DNA from: Phylloscopus collybita
Lineage: Eukaryota; Chordata; Aves; Passeriformes; Phylloscopidae
Assembly (NCBI GenBank): GCA_027886175.1
Contig: JAJNNQ010000002.1
Coordinates: 6,561,001 to 6,625,000, forward strand
Length of the DNA: 64,000 bases
Direction of reading: 5' to 3'
Shown here: positions 35,391 to 46,840 of the stretch, piece by piece
How the letters are laid out: every line of letters starts with the position of its first letter
Numbering within the stretch: position 1 is the first letter of the stretch
Notes under the pieces: generated by a model
The model's database searches: none
The model's input: the letters and a program-made list of their open reading frames with translations, nothing else
What the model was told of the DNA's origin: nothing
Translations under genes and position numbers: made by a program

Positions 35391-36413
35391 AAACTGTGCA
35401 GACTGGGAGCAGCTCCTGAAACTGGAGGAACAGAGATTATCAGTCGATGCATTTTTTTTAATATTTTTGATGTCTGTTTGCTTTTTTAAAAAAAATTAAA
35501 TTATTGTAGTCTGCTTCACTTGAAAACTAACTTTCAGTGTGTCACAAGATGGGAGGAAGAGGATTCTTGATGGGAATCAGGGAAGCTCCTGGCTGCCAGT
35601 GAAATACAAGGCTGGATACAGTTTCAGGGGTCCCAGCATGACGAGCTGGAGAGGGACTGTCAAGGAGACAGAAGACACCACAATTTCATGGTACAGCATC
35701 CTCAGGCTCCTCTGGGGGCCCCTGCTGCATCTCCCATCATCCCAGCTCCTAAAATCACCCCAAAACCACAAGCCTTTTGCCCTGAGTAGCTGCTGCAATC
35801 AGCATCCTCCTCTAAAAGTGACATCATTCCCTTCCCTCTGGAGAAGGGTTTGTAAACAAACCCTCTCCTCTGTGACAAGCCATTAGTTCTGGTAATGCTG
35901 TGGCTCTGAATAGAAAGTCCCAGAGCCAGCCAAAGCCCAGAGCCGATATTTTCTCCGTGGCAGTGCCCTTGTGCTTCCGTACCTCACAGCCCTGGAGCAG
36001 CGTGTGGCCGGGCTCGCCATATGTGCTGCAGTTTCTGCCTGCCTGCCCTCACTGGAGCAGCACTCCAGCCTGGATCTGTGGCTGGGCACTGATAAACCCG
36101 TGAAAATGAGACCTTGATTCCTCCCCTTGACTTTCCCAGTGCCCACAGTCCTCAAGGTTAAGTTTGTAGGCATGAGGTGCTCGGGTTGATGATGTTTCTC
36201 CTTCTGTGATTCACTGCCAAAACCTCCTGATCCTATTCCTGAAGCACACAGGCTGGAGCTGAGGGAAGTGAAATAGGGTTAGGAAGCCCAGATGTGCAAA
36301 GAAGAAGGAGAGGAGTGGCAGCATTTCCCAGTTCTGGCAGATACAAATAACCCCATTGAGGGACAGGGATGATCTCAGCAGCCCCAGGACAGAGGTGTCC
36401 CTCAAGGACCCCA
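35391..36413. other. Intergenic sequence without recognised gene
   Basis: Unique DNA with T/A runs near 35450-35500. The open frame at 35539-35886 has no domain. Confidence 0.4.
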
Positions 36414-36453
36414 AGTTATTTGCATTTTTCCCCTTGGAAAAATGCAAATAACT
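36414..36453. repeat. Perfect 40-bp inverted repeat (hairpin) with opposed octamers
   Basis: Left arm AGTTATTTGCATTTTTCC (36414-36431), loop CCTT (36432-36435), right arm GGAAAAATGCAAATAACT (36436-36453): 18 bp of perfect complementarity. Each arm carries a POU octamer, ATTTGCAT or ATGCAAAT. Confidence 0.95.
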
Positions 36454-36469
36454 CACCTTCTGTGTGTGG

Positions 36470-36670
36470 CTATGTGTGCATTATATGTGTGTGTATATAT
36501 ACACACATATATATACATAGATACACATATATAAAAGTAAATGTTTATATATACACATATATATATAATTAGGTTTGCTGGTGTTTTATATATCTATGTA
36601 TGTGTATATGTACATATGTGTATATTTGTAAAAATATATGCACATATATTTGTGTGTAAATAGATACATG
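36470..36670. repeat. TA/TG/CA-rich low-complexity region
   Basis: Interrupted runs of tgtgta, tatata and acacat. An old compound microsatellite. Confidence 0.85.
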
Positions 36671-37049
36671 TGAAATTTTTCCTGTATCTCTCCTCTCTCC
36701 TTGATGATGTCTAAATAACTTCATTTCTCCATGCTGGACACAGTCCATCCCCAGTGTTCTTCCTGCTGGGGCCCCTGAACATGAAACCAGACTTATTTCT
36801 CTAAATGGAGCCAAGAGCTGCCCTAATTCCCATTAAGAAATCCTCTTTCCTCCATCTTGTGACACATAAAAAGTTAAGTTTTTAAGTGAAGCAGGCTATT
36901 AAAAAAAAGTACCCTAAAGGGGAAAAAAAAAAGGTCTGAAATACTATAAAAACCACATTTACTGATTTGTTGTGTAAGCACACACACATCCAGAAAAGCC
37001 CAGCCCAAACCCCAGCCCTGCCCCTGACGGCAGAACCGCCCGCCTGACT

Positions 37050-37640
37050 CAGCAGTAAGCAGCTCTCCCGATTATCATTTCACAATTCAGAGCACCTAAC
37101 CTCACGTCAGATGTGCATTTTCCTGTCTACAGCTCACCTGAGGCTACGTAAACCTCGCTGAGCTGCTGCTGCCTGTCTCAGCCATGGGAATACAACTTAA
37201 TGATTCGCTCCTCGCCTGGACCAGCATGTCAGCCCCTCCTGATCGTACGACTTGTTTAACCTCTTAGGAATAGGAGCTACCCTGACACCTGATGTGTCAC
37301 ATCAGCTATCAGGATGCAAGAGAGAGATCTGGCTGCCCCATCTCCATAAATCCTTGATCTCTGTAGCAGGGCTGTCACTTCTCCCTGCAGACACTGTAAT
37401 TTCGGGTTTGCTTTGAGCTGGCTGCGGTACACCTTGGATTTGATATCTTCATCACAACCCAGAGTCTCTGTGCCAGCCCAGGATGGTGTTGCTATGACTG
37501 CTCTCGATGATGGTGCAAGATGTCCAGTGAGGACTTCAAAGCCTTTGCAGATGCAATTTAATGAAGCCTCGTAGTGAGCTATAAAGTAAAGAAGCATCAT
37601 TACATGTCTGCACAGACATGGAGAGGAGTTATCGCTGCTG
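37050..37640. promoter_or_regulatory. Candidate conserved non-coding block with nested palindrome
   Basis: About 590 bp of unique sequence: cccgattatcatttcacaat, aacttaatgattcgctcc, and the symmetric 37281-37313 element (core CTGATGTGTCACATCAG). The 189-codon minus-strand open frame here has no recognisable domain. Confidence 0.35.
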
Positions 37641-37999
37641 AGACCATCCCTTAAGGTCACACCACTGAGTGGGCTCAACCAGGATGGGGCAGCCCCATGT
37701 CCTGCCTCACTCATTAGAAAACACTTTTTTTTTTTTTTTAACCAAATTGACACCTCTGTAGCAGCAAAGTGGCCATAAATCACAGCACTGAAGCCTGGAG
37801 ACCGGTGCTGCTGCTCTGAATGCAGCAGGCAGCCAGGGCAACCCACTGCTGCCCATCCATCTCCACGTCAGGGCGTGCCCTTCCTTCTTCTCTCCTGGAA
37901 AAAAAAAAAAAATCCTGAAAAAGAGGTAGTCCAGCCTGGGAAAATCCCACTTTCCAAACTGGAAAACGTCACCTATTACAAGAACTTTTTTCCCCCCTT

Positions 38000-38240
38000 T
38001 TTTCACCCATCCAGTTTTTGTTTCCATGGAAACATGGCCAGTAAATCGGCTGGCCAGAGGCAGCCCGGGAGTGGGGAAACCCCTGGGGAGGTTTCCATAC
38101 CTGAAAACTACAAGGGGTAATTTGCAAAACATAGGCTTTTTGTTCCTTGGGGGCTCCCAAGTCTCTCAAAATGTTTAAATGCAAATAGAAGATGAGTACG
38201 TTTCCTATACCTAAATATAAGCAGAGAATTTAACAGCTAA
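38000..38240. promoter_or_regulatory. Candidate regulatory block with RFX-like palindrome
   Basis: Contains the 16-bp perfect palindrome TGTTTCCATGGAAACA at 38019-38034, close to an X-box (GTTGCCATGGCAAC) bound by RFX factors, inside unique DNA. Confidence 0.35.
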
Positions 38241-39890
38241 ACGTTCCCACCTAAACCTGGAGGATGCTTTGGAGAGTCTCAGCTTCAGGTGGAGATTCTG
38301 GTGCATGGCCTTGTCCCTTGCACTGGGAGCAGATTTGGGGCTTGGGGGTAGAGGTAGGACCAGGGTGGTCCCTGAGGTCTGTACAAGGGGAGATATAGGA
38401 CATCAATAGATGTGCCTAAGTGTTTACATAAACAAAAAGCAGAAGAGATAAAAAGCTACAAATTTAAAACATTTCAAATGTCTTTTAGCGACAGAAAGCA
38501 CTGGTAAGTGCAGCTATGGGCCAGTCCTGGAAACCAGAAATCACTTCCCATCCATCAGATGCCTCAAGCAGATGCCCCACCACTCCATGCCACCCCACTG
38601 CAGGGAAAACAGCCTGACACGATGCACATGGAAGCAATGTCACCTTTTTGACCTATCAGCAAAGACATTCCCAAAAACATTTGCTCAACACACCCTTTCC
38701 CCAGGGTGCATCATCTGGGATGGTCTGGTGTTGGACAGCCAGGCAAGCAAGGCTGAGAAAACCTGAGCCCGTGGCTGCATCTTCTTGCTGACCTTCCCAC
38801 TCGCTGTGTTTAATTCAGAAATCCAATTATATCACTTTTAAATCCCCAAATCTTGTGCTCTTTCTCCCGTGCACATCTCTTCTCCAGCCCTGATCAATAT
38901 TTCCAAGCCTCTTACCAGGGAGCAAACCGCAACTGCGCTGCAGGATTTGCTCTCGCGCCGCCAAGGCAAAGCTCTTCCCTGCTGCTACCCACCAGCCTGC
39001 CGTGCTGGTCAGGAAAAAAAAAAAAATCACAGGGAGCAGGGGGGTGGATGTGTCTAATCCACCTCTCCGCTGCTAGAAAATGAAAATGAGGAGCCAGCTG
39101 TGGGTCTGAAGCCGGCGGGGGCCGGCAGGCAGCGGCGGGTGCTCCCTCTGCCGTTGCGGCCGCAGCAGTGATGGACTGGGCAGGGCTCTCCGCGCAGGGG
39201 TGCACAAAGCAGGGAAGGCAAGTGCAGCCGAAGACCTTGTTTTTCCATTAAAGTAGGAGTTTTAATAGCTGGTGAGGATGGTCTCTGCCTGGCCACCTGT
39301 GTCAGGCTGCTCCTGGCTGGTAGAAAGGCAAGCTGGAGAAAAATGTCTGCGAGGGAGCTGTGGGGACGAAGGCGTGGTATGGGGACGGCTCTGGAGCCCC
39401 TTGGTCAGGTTAAATCTGTGTTTCAGAGCTGTGGTCAGGGGCTCAAAGAACAGATATTTGGAAGACTGCAGGATCAGTGGGTGCCTGCATAGGGGCAAGA
39501 TTTATTCCTGAAGGTTTTGAAATTCATACACTGACTCGTATCAGCACTGCTGCCTCTCTTACAGAGGCTGTAGCATCACTAAGAAGTCGGCTGAAGGAGG
39601 GAGGTGATTTTTTTATCCCCCTTAGCTCCCCTGCAGCATCATCCCAACCAGCCCTGAGGGACTCTGCTCCCCCTTGCAGAAGGTTTAACCCATAACCAAA
39701 TATTGTGTGATCGGGGCAAATGTGTCACGAGCTCCAGGACACGTCTGGGATGGAGGCAGAAGCACAGCCCTGTCCCTGTCAGTGTCTCCCAGGGCTCATC
39801 TCAGAGATGTGCCTGTCCTGAAAACAGGCAGAGATTGAGCATTGCTTCTCTTTCACAATGCAAGTAGGTGGCCAAGCCCACTGTCTGAAA
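38241..39890. other. Intergenic sequence without recognised gene
   Basis: Unique DNA. AT-rich pieces at about 38400-38520 and 38800-38870 may be conserved. Short A-runs near 39008. No gene. Confidence 0.4.
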
Positions 39891-40085
39891 CACAGGGCAC
39901 TGGAAGGTGCTCCATGTTCTTTCCAGAACCTTCTTTTCTCCAGTGTGAACAACCCCAACTGTCTCAGACTGTTTCCAGGAGTAGATGCTCAAGCCCTCAG
40001 AGCATCTTCACGGAGTCCTCTGAACCTGCTCAAGCAGGCCCACATCTTGCTTATACTTAGAGCCCTGAATAATTTGTATCACTGT
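39891..40085 (-). mobile_element. Degenerate CR1 fragment (probable)
   Basis: On + the order cttttctccagtgtgaacaa, ccccaactgtctcagactg, tagatgctcaagccctcaga, ctctgaacctgctcaagcag follows an old minus-strand CR1 internal segment. It is heavily diverged and its edges are uncertain. Confidence 0.6.
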
Positions 40086-43000
40086 TTATCTCACCTTAAA
40101 AATATGTTCCAAATCCTTCTTGTCTGGAATTCAGGGGTTCCCAGAGTCAGGATACCCAGAGTTACTGTGGGTAGCTGCTAAGTGTGACAGCACAGGAGAA
40201 ATGCCTCCAGTTGCTACTTAGTTGAATGCACATAATTAGCCAGTTGCTATATCTTTATTTCAAAATGTCTTCAAACCAGGGATGTGCCTTGCACCCAACA
40301 GTGCCACTGGCTACCTCGACTTCCCCATCCAGGTTGTGGAAGTGACATTTTCCTTGTGGATGGGGTAGTGAGGAGGACACAAGTCCCTGCCATGCCCTCC
40401 CCCATGCCTTCAGCACCAATCCCATCAGAAAGGACCCGGAGGACAGCGGCTGGGGACATACATGCATGTTTTCTCTAAGTGGGGAGGATGGCAAAATTGG
40501 CAAGGAGCCAGTGGGAAGTATTTGTAAACACTTTGTAAATGATCCAATTTTCCTGAGCATCTGTTCACAACTCACTTGCCAGCTCCGTGGAACCAGTGCT
40601 GGTTGCTCAAATGGCAGAGGCTGGAAAAACCCCAGACTGGCTGTGACTTCGATCCCATCACCGAGGCAATTAATGCAGAACAGCTCTGACAAGGCAGGCT
40701 CCTTGAGATAATCAAACCCCTTGTCAGGAAGGTGCCTGCATCCTTATTGCATTGCTTCTCAGAACAATGTGCTCCAGCCCACGGACACTTGCAGCTGAAC
40801 TCCCATCAGCATCCTCTGCCATGGAGAGGACATTGCCTGCATTCCTCCTGGAAAGGTGCTCACAGCGGTCTGAGGAGGCTCTGCCATGCTGGAGCCAGGG
40901 CTAACTATGACTAAAATCTAGTGTGGTCCTGGTTAAGCCAGCAGCAGTGGGAACAAGTGTTTTCCATAGGGGGTTAAATATTACAGCAAGCTTGACACAG
41001 TTTTCTAGGTTTTTGGATAAAGACTGAGCTCAGGAATTGGCAGCAGCCTGTCAAGATGAAATGACCTCGTGTAATCTCTGATTTCTGTGTCCTGCCATGC
41101 CCTTTTCCCATTGAAAGTAACCATCTCTTCAAAAAATATGCAATATTTTGCAAAAAGGTTTCGTCTTAATAAAAATAACTGGAAAGAAAGCACAAGGATA
41201 TCAGGCTCCACAGACCTGAACGAGTAGTGATGATCCAGTAGATATTTAGTGCTGTGGTCCCAGCTACATCTTCGTCTGCTTTATTTTTTTCCCCCTTAAA
41301 TTGGGTTGGACTCACAAGACCAAATCTCCATTTCCAGCATAGATTGGCACCCTCTCTGGGCAGCCTGGATCTGCAGGCAGGACACTTTAGCACGGATTTG
41401 GAGCAGACTGAAGAAGCAGAAGGCATGTGCTGGTTCTTCATCCCATGTTAGTTCACTCTCCCAAAGACCACAAAGGTGTTTCCTGCTTCTTACCATTACC
41501 TGTGAATTTGACATGAAAAATTCCTCATTACTGAAGGATGCAATGATTCTAGGGACACCTCTCATCCCCATCCTTTTCTCACTCCAGTAAATTAGTGCTT
41601 ATGTGGGAAATGAGCTCAGACATTGCCCCGGGGTCGGTGCATCTGCCAGCGTTTGGCCAGTCAAGCACTGCCATCAGTGCCCATCAAGTCGTGTTTTCAC
41701 ACCCTGGCCTGGGGTTTTCAGAGGTGATATATTAATTTTATTTTTTTTTTCCCAGCTGAAGATGACCCCATTCATGACTCCTCATCTCTTTGTCCTCATG
41801 CTAATAATTAGAGCAGTGAGAGGCCGGGAGCACGCCTGGCATGCCTGGGAAAGAAGAGCTCTCCTGCCTCGGGGAGGGCTCCTTCAGCCAAAGGAGAAAT
41901 TGCTAAAAGAAGAAAAGAAGAAGAAAAAAAGCCAGCAGCCCTTAGATGGGCTGTGTCTGTCTCAAGGACAAAATATCCCTCCCCACGGTTCCTGATACAG
42001 AAAGGGGAGAAGGTAACATCTCCAGCAGGAAGGAACCACAGGAAAGGCTTGGTTCAGCCTTGAAAACCCCATTCAGAGGGGAGGGAAGGATCACAATATC
42101 TTGGGTGAACAATATAGGATCTTGTGCTAAAAACAAAAGGTGTTGGAGGTTCAGACTCTACTCCCATACATCACCATCATCAGGGATCATTCACCTGGAT
42201 TTAACAAGATGATCTATTTGAACCAAGAGGGGAAATTTTGTTTCTTTCTGTATTACTCAGAAATCCCTCTGGGTTTCTTGCCATGCAGGCTCATCTGTAA
42301 ATAAATTCTGGAGTTTAAAAGCCCCAGCAACCTTCAGACTGGCCTCGTGTCAGTGACTTTCTGGTTTTGCAGGTTACTTTTGGGAGACGTGGGCTTACCT
42401 AGGTGGGCTCCTTGCTGTGAGGATGTTCCATGGGAATTGGTCACAGCAATGCCATGGTTTTCCCTAGACTAGATGGTGATGGGTTAAAGAAACTGAGTTT
42501 ATGTTATTATTTTCCTGGTCACTCTTTCTCTCTGTCTCTTCCCTTACTGGGAAAATGGATGTGAAAATATTTGATTAGTTACAGAGCTGGTTGGTCACAG
42601 ACCAGCTCCTTGCCACAGAAGAGCAGTAGAGTGTCACTTCATCTGCCAAAAATCCCCAGATCAAACTTTCTCATCCCCCCAAAAAAGCCCATTTCAGGCA
42701 CCTAACTCATTGCTGGCAGCTCATGGGGTGGATGCACTGGGATAAACTCTGGCTCAGAGATGGAGACTGGCTTGCAGGAGAGAGGATGATCCTCTCTTCA
42801 GACCTCTGCAGCTGGTGCCATGGCTCACACACTCTCACTGCAAAGATTTTCCTTGAGGGTTTTCTTCATTGAAAGTTGGCAAAAAAAAAAAAAAATCATT
42901 CTAGTGGTTAATGTATCTTGGGGCCTTTCAGGCCCATCAGTGCAACTCTTTTTCTTCTAGCTGTCATTAACCTGCCTATAGTTGGTTTTGTGTTCTTGAT

Positions 43001-43479
43001 TTAAAACCAGTGAAGTCTGGAGTGGAAAGCCTGGGTTATTTTTCTTGGGATTCCATAGACTCTAGTCAAGTTCCCAGTAGAGTATTCTAGCACTGGGGAT
43101 TAGCTGGAGTGCTTTTTGTTGTGCCCAAACAAGTAAAAGTCTGATTTCAATATGTAATAAAATCAGAATGATTCCTACAGGACAAAGGGCAAGACACACC
43201 TTGAATTGGCATGGTGGAATTACCTGTAAGCATCTAGATTGAAAGGAAATCACTCAAACACATCCAATAGGAAAAAAAAAAAATACTTATGTCCTGGTGT
43301 TGCATTATGAAAACATAGACAGGAGAAACCTTTGGCTGGGCAGGTTTCCCTACCAAAGAAATACAAAGTATCCATTATTTCCAAAAATAAAGCAACACAG
43401 ATTATTCTGCTAGCTGTACACAGTGAGTATAACCTGCCTTTGAAACGAGGTCTGATTTTGCTCTGGTGCCTGATGATTC
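40086..43479. other. Intergenic sequence without recognised gene
   Basis: Unique DNA with short A runs near 42880 and 43270. No recognisable gene, RNA or repeat family beyond those listed. Confidence 0.4.
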
Positions 43480-43592
43480 CAACCCACCTTTAAAGATCCA
43501 ACCCCCCTGCAGTGAGCAGGTGCAGCTTCAGCCAGACCAGGTTGCTCAGAGCCCTGCCCAACCTGACCTTGAATATTTTCCAGGGTGGGCAT
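43480..43592 (-). mobile_element. Short CR1 fragment
   Basis: On + : gattccaacccacctttaaa, gaccaggttgctcagagccc, tgcccaacctgaccttgaat. A truncated minus-strand CR1 tail. Confidence 0.8.
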
Positions 43593-43779
43593 GAACAAGA
43601 AACACCCAGTTTGGTCTCGCCCCCTCTGAGAAGGAGGATCCAGGAGACAGGAGAGGTGATTCAGGGCTTTTTAGTCCCTTGATAAAATCTCTAAAAGGGA
43701 TTCAGGCTGTGAGCAGCAGCACCAGGACACCAGGCTGCAGAGAGGAGTCGTGCTGTGTGGCTACAGCAAGAGGCACTCC

Positions 43780-44095
43780 CTCCTTCCCTCCTTCCCTCCC
43801 TCCCTCCTTCCCTCCCTCCCTCCTTCCCTCAGTCTCCATGTCCCTCCATCAGTGTGTCCTTTCCTTCCTTCCTTCCTTCCTTCCTTCCTTCCTTCCTTCC
43901 TTCCTTCCTTCCTTCCTTCCTTCCTTCCTTCCTTCCTTCCTTCCTTCCTTCCTTCCTTCCTTCCTTCCTTCCTTCCTTCCTTCCTTCCTTCCTTCCTTCC
44001 TCCCTCCCTCCCTCCCTCCCTCCCTCCCTCCCTTCCTTCCTTCCTTCCTTCCTTCCTTCCTCCCTCCCTCCCTCCCTCCCTCCCTCCCTGTTTTT
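43780..44095 (+). repeat. Long (CCTT)n / (CCCT)n polypyrimidine array
   Basis: About 315 bp of pyrimidine on +, broken by agtctccatgtccctccatc near 43830. A pure TTCC phase of about 35 copies (43860-44000) is followed by alternating CCCT and CCTT blocks. It is equivalent to GGAA repeats on the minus strand. Three long overlapping + frames here are artefacts. Confidence 0.97.
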
Positions 44096-44214
44096 TCCTC
44101 CTCTCATCCTTCCTCCATCCTTCCATCCCTCTCTCCATCCTCCCTCCAGCCCTCCCAGCCTCCCTGGGTCTTTTCAAACAGGCTCCCCCATTCAGAGGGG
44201 ATTTCTCCACGCCA

Positions 44215-44780
44215 GGCCGATCAGGGGGATTAAAGAGCAATTAAACCTGATAAATTATCTGCCTGAAACATTTTTTCAAAGTGGCCACTGTGCTGGAGCA
44301 AAGTCGCTGTCGCTTCATTTCCCCTGTGAAGGGGGATCAGGGCAGATCAAGCCCCGGCGACCCGCTGACCTCCGCCTGTGCCGGGCACGGAGCAGCCACC
44401 CCGCGCTGCCCTGCCCGCCCCAGCGCCAGTGAAACCGGCCCCTCCGCCCCTTCTGGCAGGGCTTGAGCCTTTGGGAAGCGTCAGGGATGCCTCCCAGGCT
44501 GCGGCAAGCAAAGCGGGAACGGGAGCAGCCTGCTTCCTTTAAGGCTAAACAAACAGCCTTTGCCTTCAAAGCTCACGGAAATGGTTGTCCTAATTTCTGG
44601 CCAATTTGTTCTTCTGCGTCTGCTTTCGTGGAGACTCCAGCTGCTTCTCGCTTCGAACCTTTTCCAGCTTCTGCTTGGCACCAGGAGTCAGAGTAGGGGG
44701 CTTTCATGGCAATTTGGAGTGTCCTCAGTTTGAATAAACCCGGAGCTACAGCAGTCCTCAGGGGTGCTCCAGAATGCACT
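44215..44780. promoter_or_regulatory. Candidate conserved non-coding blocks flanking a GC-rich stretch
   Basis: gattaaagagcaattaaacctgataaattatc (about 44228-44259, abbreviated cores ATTAAA, AATTAA, AAATTA) and ggttgtcctaatttctggcc near 44585-44604 sit in unique DNA around a GC-rich segment. Confidence 0.25.
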
Positions 44781-45749
44781 GCAGTTTATAACTGGGTGCT
44801 TTGAGCTCGTGCAGGATCTCAGGCTGTTTTATCCATCCTTTTCCTCTGTCCCCTCAGCTAAGGGTCCATAAAACTCCTGCTTTTATTTTCAGCCCTGTGC
44901 TACTGCTCAACTCAGCTGCCATCTGGATCCCTCTCCTCCCAGCTGATTACCCACAGACCTGTGCCTGCTCCCATCACGGGTTTGTCAGTGAAAGGAGCTC
45001 AGCCCCACGGAGCTAACTCCAGATTTTGGGTGCTGTAATAAGGGGCAGGATTCAGCCCCCAAGACAAGATCTTTGATTTCAATAGGAAGGTTGAAAAAAA
45101 GCATTTCTGGCCTTTGCATTTCTCTGGTTTTCTTTCACACACCTTCACTCCATTCATTAGAATAGGGAAAGATGCCACAAAAAAATCTAATGGTGCCTCA
45201 GTGTCTTATATTCATGAATGTTAATGTTAATGCAATACAGTGTCCATCCAAAAAGTTTTGAAAACAAAACAGCCCTGTGTGGGAGCACAATTCTGCCTTG
45301 CAAACTGTGAGAAGGAGGGAAAGCAACGACAAAAATTGTTTCTGGTAGACTAATTAATTAAAAGTAACAGTGGAGTCAAGGATTAGACTGCTAGGAATAT
45401 GTTTTTAAAGATGCTAATGCAGTGCTATGCAGCTGTATCCAGATTCTGTGTCCTTGCTGGAGCCCCCCATGTGGAAGTCCACCTTTTGCCTCTCAAGTCT
45501 TGTTATTCAGAAAGCACTTTGATCAAAACTGGGATGCTCAACTCTTCAAACAACAAATCACCACTTTTCTCTGGCCTGTCTGCTCCACCAACAACTTTGA
45601 AGATCTTGGGTCAAGTTACCCCTGAGCTTGTATATCCAGAATCAGCACAAGGAGAGGTTCTGCAAAGGCCACATCCAGGTAAAGAAGATGATCCTTGCTG
45701 TTTGAGCTGATGGACACCTCAAAAAACGGGCTGAGATTTAAAAAATCCC
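44781..45749. other. Intergenic sequence without recognised gene
   Basis: Unique DNA with an AT-rich piece at 45130-45240 (tattcatgaatgttaatgtt). Two short open frames at 45.4-45.7 kb have no domain. Confidence 0.4.
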
Positions 45750-45985
45750 CTACTCCTGGGGGATTGAGTAGGAAGAACCTGTGGATGGATTGCCTGGCAC
45801 TGGAACAGGCTGCCCAGGGAAGTGCTGGAGACACCATCCCTGCAGGGGTTTAAAAGACATGGAGCTGTGGCACTTAGGGGCAAGGTTTAGTGGTGGGCTT
45901 GGCAGTGCTGGGTTAACAATGGTTCTATTCAGTGATCTCAGAGGGTTTTTTCCAACATAAATGATTCTATGGTTCTATGATTCTT
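45750..45985 (+). mobile_element. CR1-type 3' fragment, second subfamily
   Basis: ctggaacaggctgcccaggg, ggagacaccatccctgcagg, gtggcacttaggggcaaggt, ttagtggtgggcttggcagt, ending atgattctatggttctatga. This is the alternative avian CR1 tail with the typical terminal repeat, on +. Confidence 0.85.
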
Positions 45986-46549
45986 TGGGCTGAGAATGAC
46001 TTCAGGAATATGTCCCTAGCCAGTGAAAGAGAAAGTCACTCTCCCACTAACATGAGAAATTCTGATCTGAACTGGAGACTTCATCCTGGAACTGTTCATC
46101 TCTCCCCTTTTCTGGCAGAGATGAAAAATGCAAGACATCCATGACCTGGGCAGTTTTGGCAGTGCTGGCTGATATTTAAGTGACAAAATCACTTGAAAAA
46201 AACCCTTCTGCTTAGGGGCATTTGATATGGGAGGGGCCCAGGGCAAACAACATCCATTCCCACACAAGGCCATCCATTTTAGGTCATCCACCCCCTGCTC
46301 TCCCCCCTCCCTACAAAGTGAGCCCTTCTGCCCAGAGTGCCTCTCCCTGCCCCAGCAGCCTCTCTCCCAGTTAACGTCACAACATCCTGATGTGTAGCAG
46401 CCCGGAGAACCCAGCACTTTCTTTCTCATTTCTGTCACCTGCACCCACATCTCATCTTCATCTTCCTCTGCTGGGGAAAGCCTCCCCTCCCCATGCCCAT
46501 GCTCTCAGGCAGAGGTTTGCTGGATAACACAGCCATCACCACAATGCTC

Positions 46550-46840
46550 CTGCCATTAGGCATAATAATGCTGCTGGGATTATTTCCCTCCTACTATAAG
46601 TGATTCATTAAATTGATTTCACAAGGAACTGCTACTCCTGCTCACAGCACCATCCGGAGCACACTAGGAGTGCACGGCGTTATTTACATTTGTTTGCCCC
46701 TACCAAGGCCGACTGTAACTCCATAAATATTTATAGAAGCAGTGTGTATCTACAATACCCAGTCAATTCTCAGCGAGTGCTGCGTGCTAGGCTTTCCGCT
46801 CTATCCCGTGGTTTTATATAAAACCGATGATGCAGAAAGG
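46550..46840. promoter_or_regulatory. Strong candidate conserved non-coding element
   Basis: About 290 bp of repeat-free, AT-rich DNA with symmetric motifs: ATAAATATTTAT (46723-46734) and the 16-bp palindrome GGTTTTATATAAAACC (46810-46825). It also has ggcataataatgctgctggg and gtgattcattaaattgattt. By eye the most enhancer-like block between the two genes. Confidence 0.45.

Noticed and set aside
37277..37846. 189-codon minus-strand frame
   Set aside because: No domain; crosses a T-run and an enhancer-like palindromic block.
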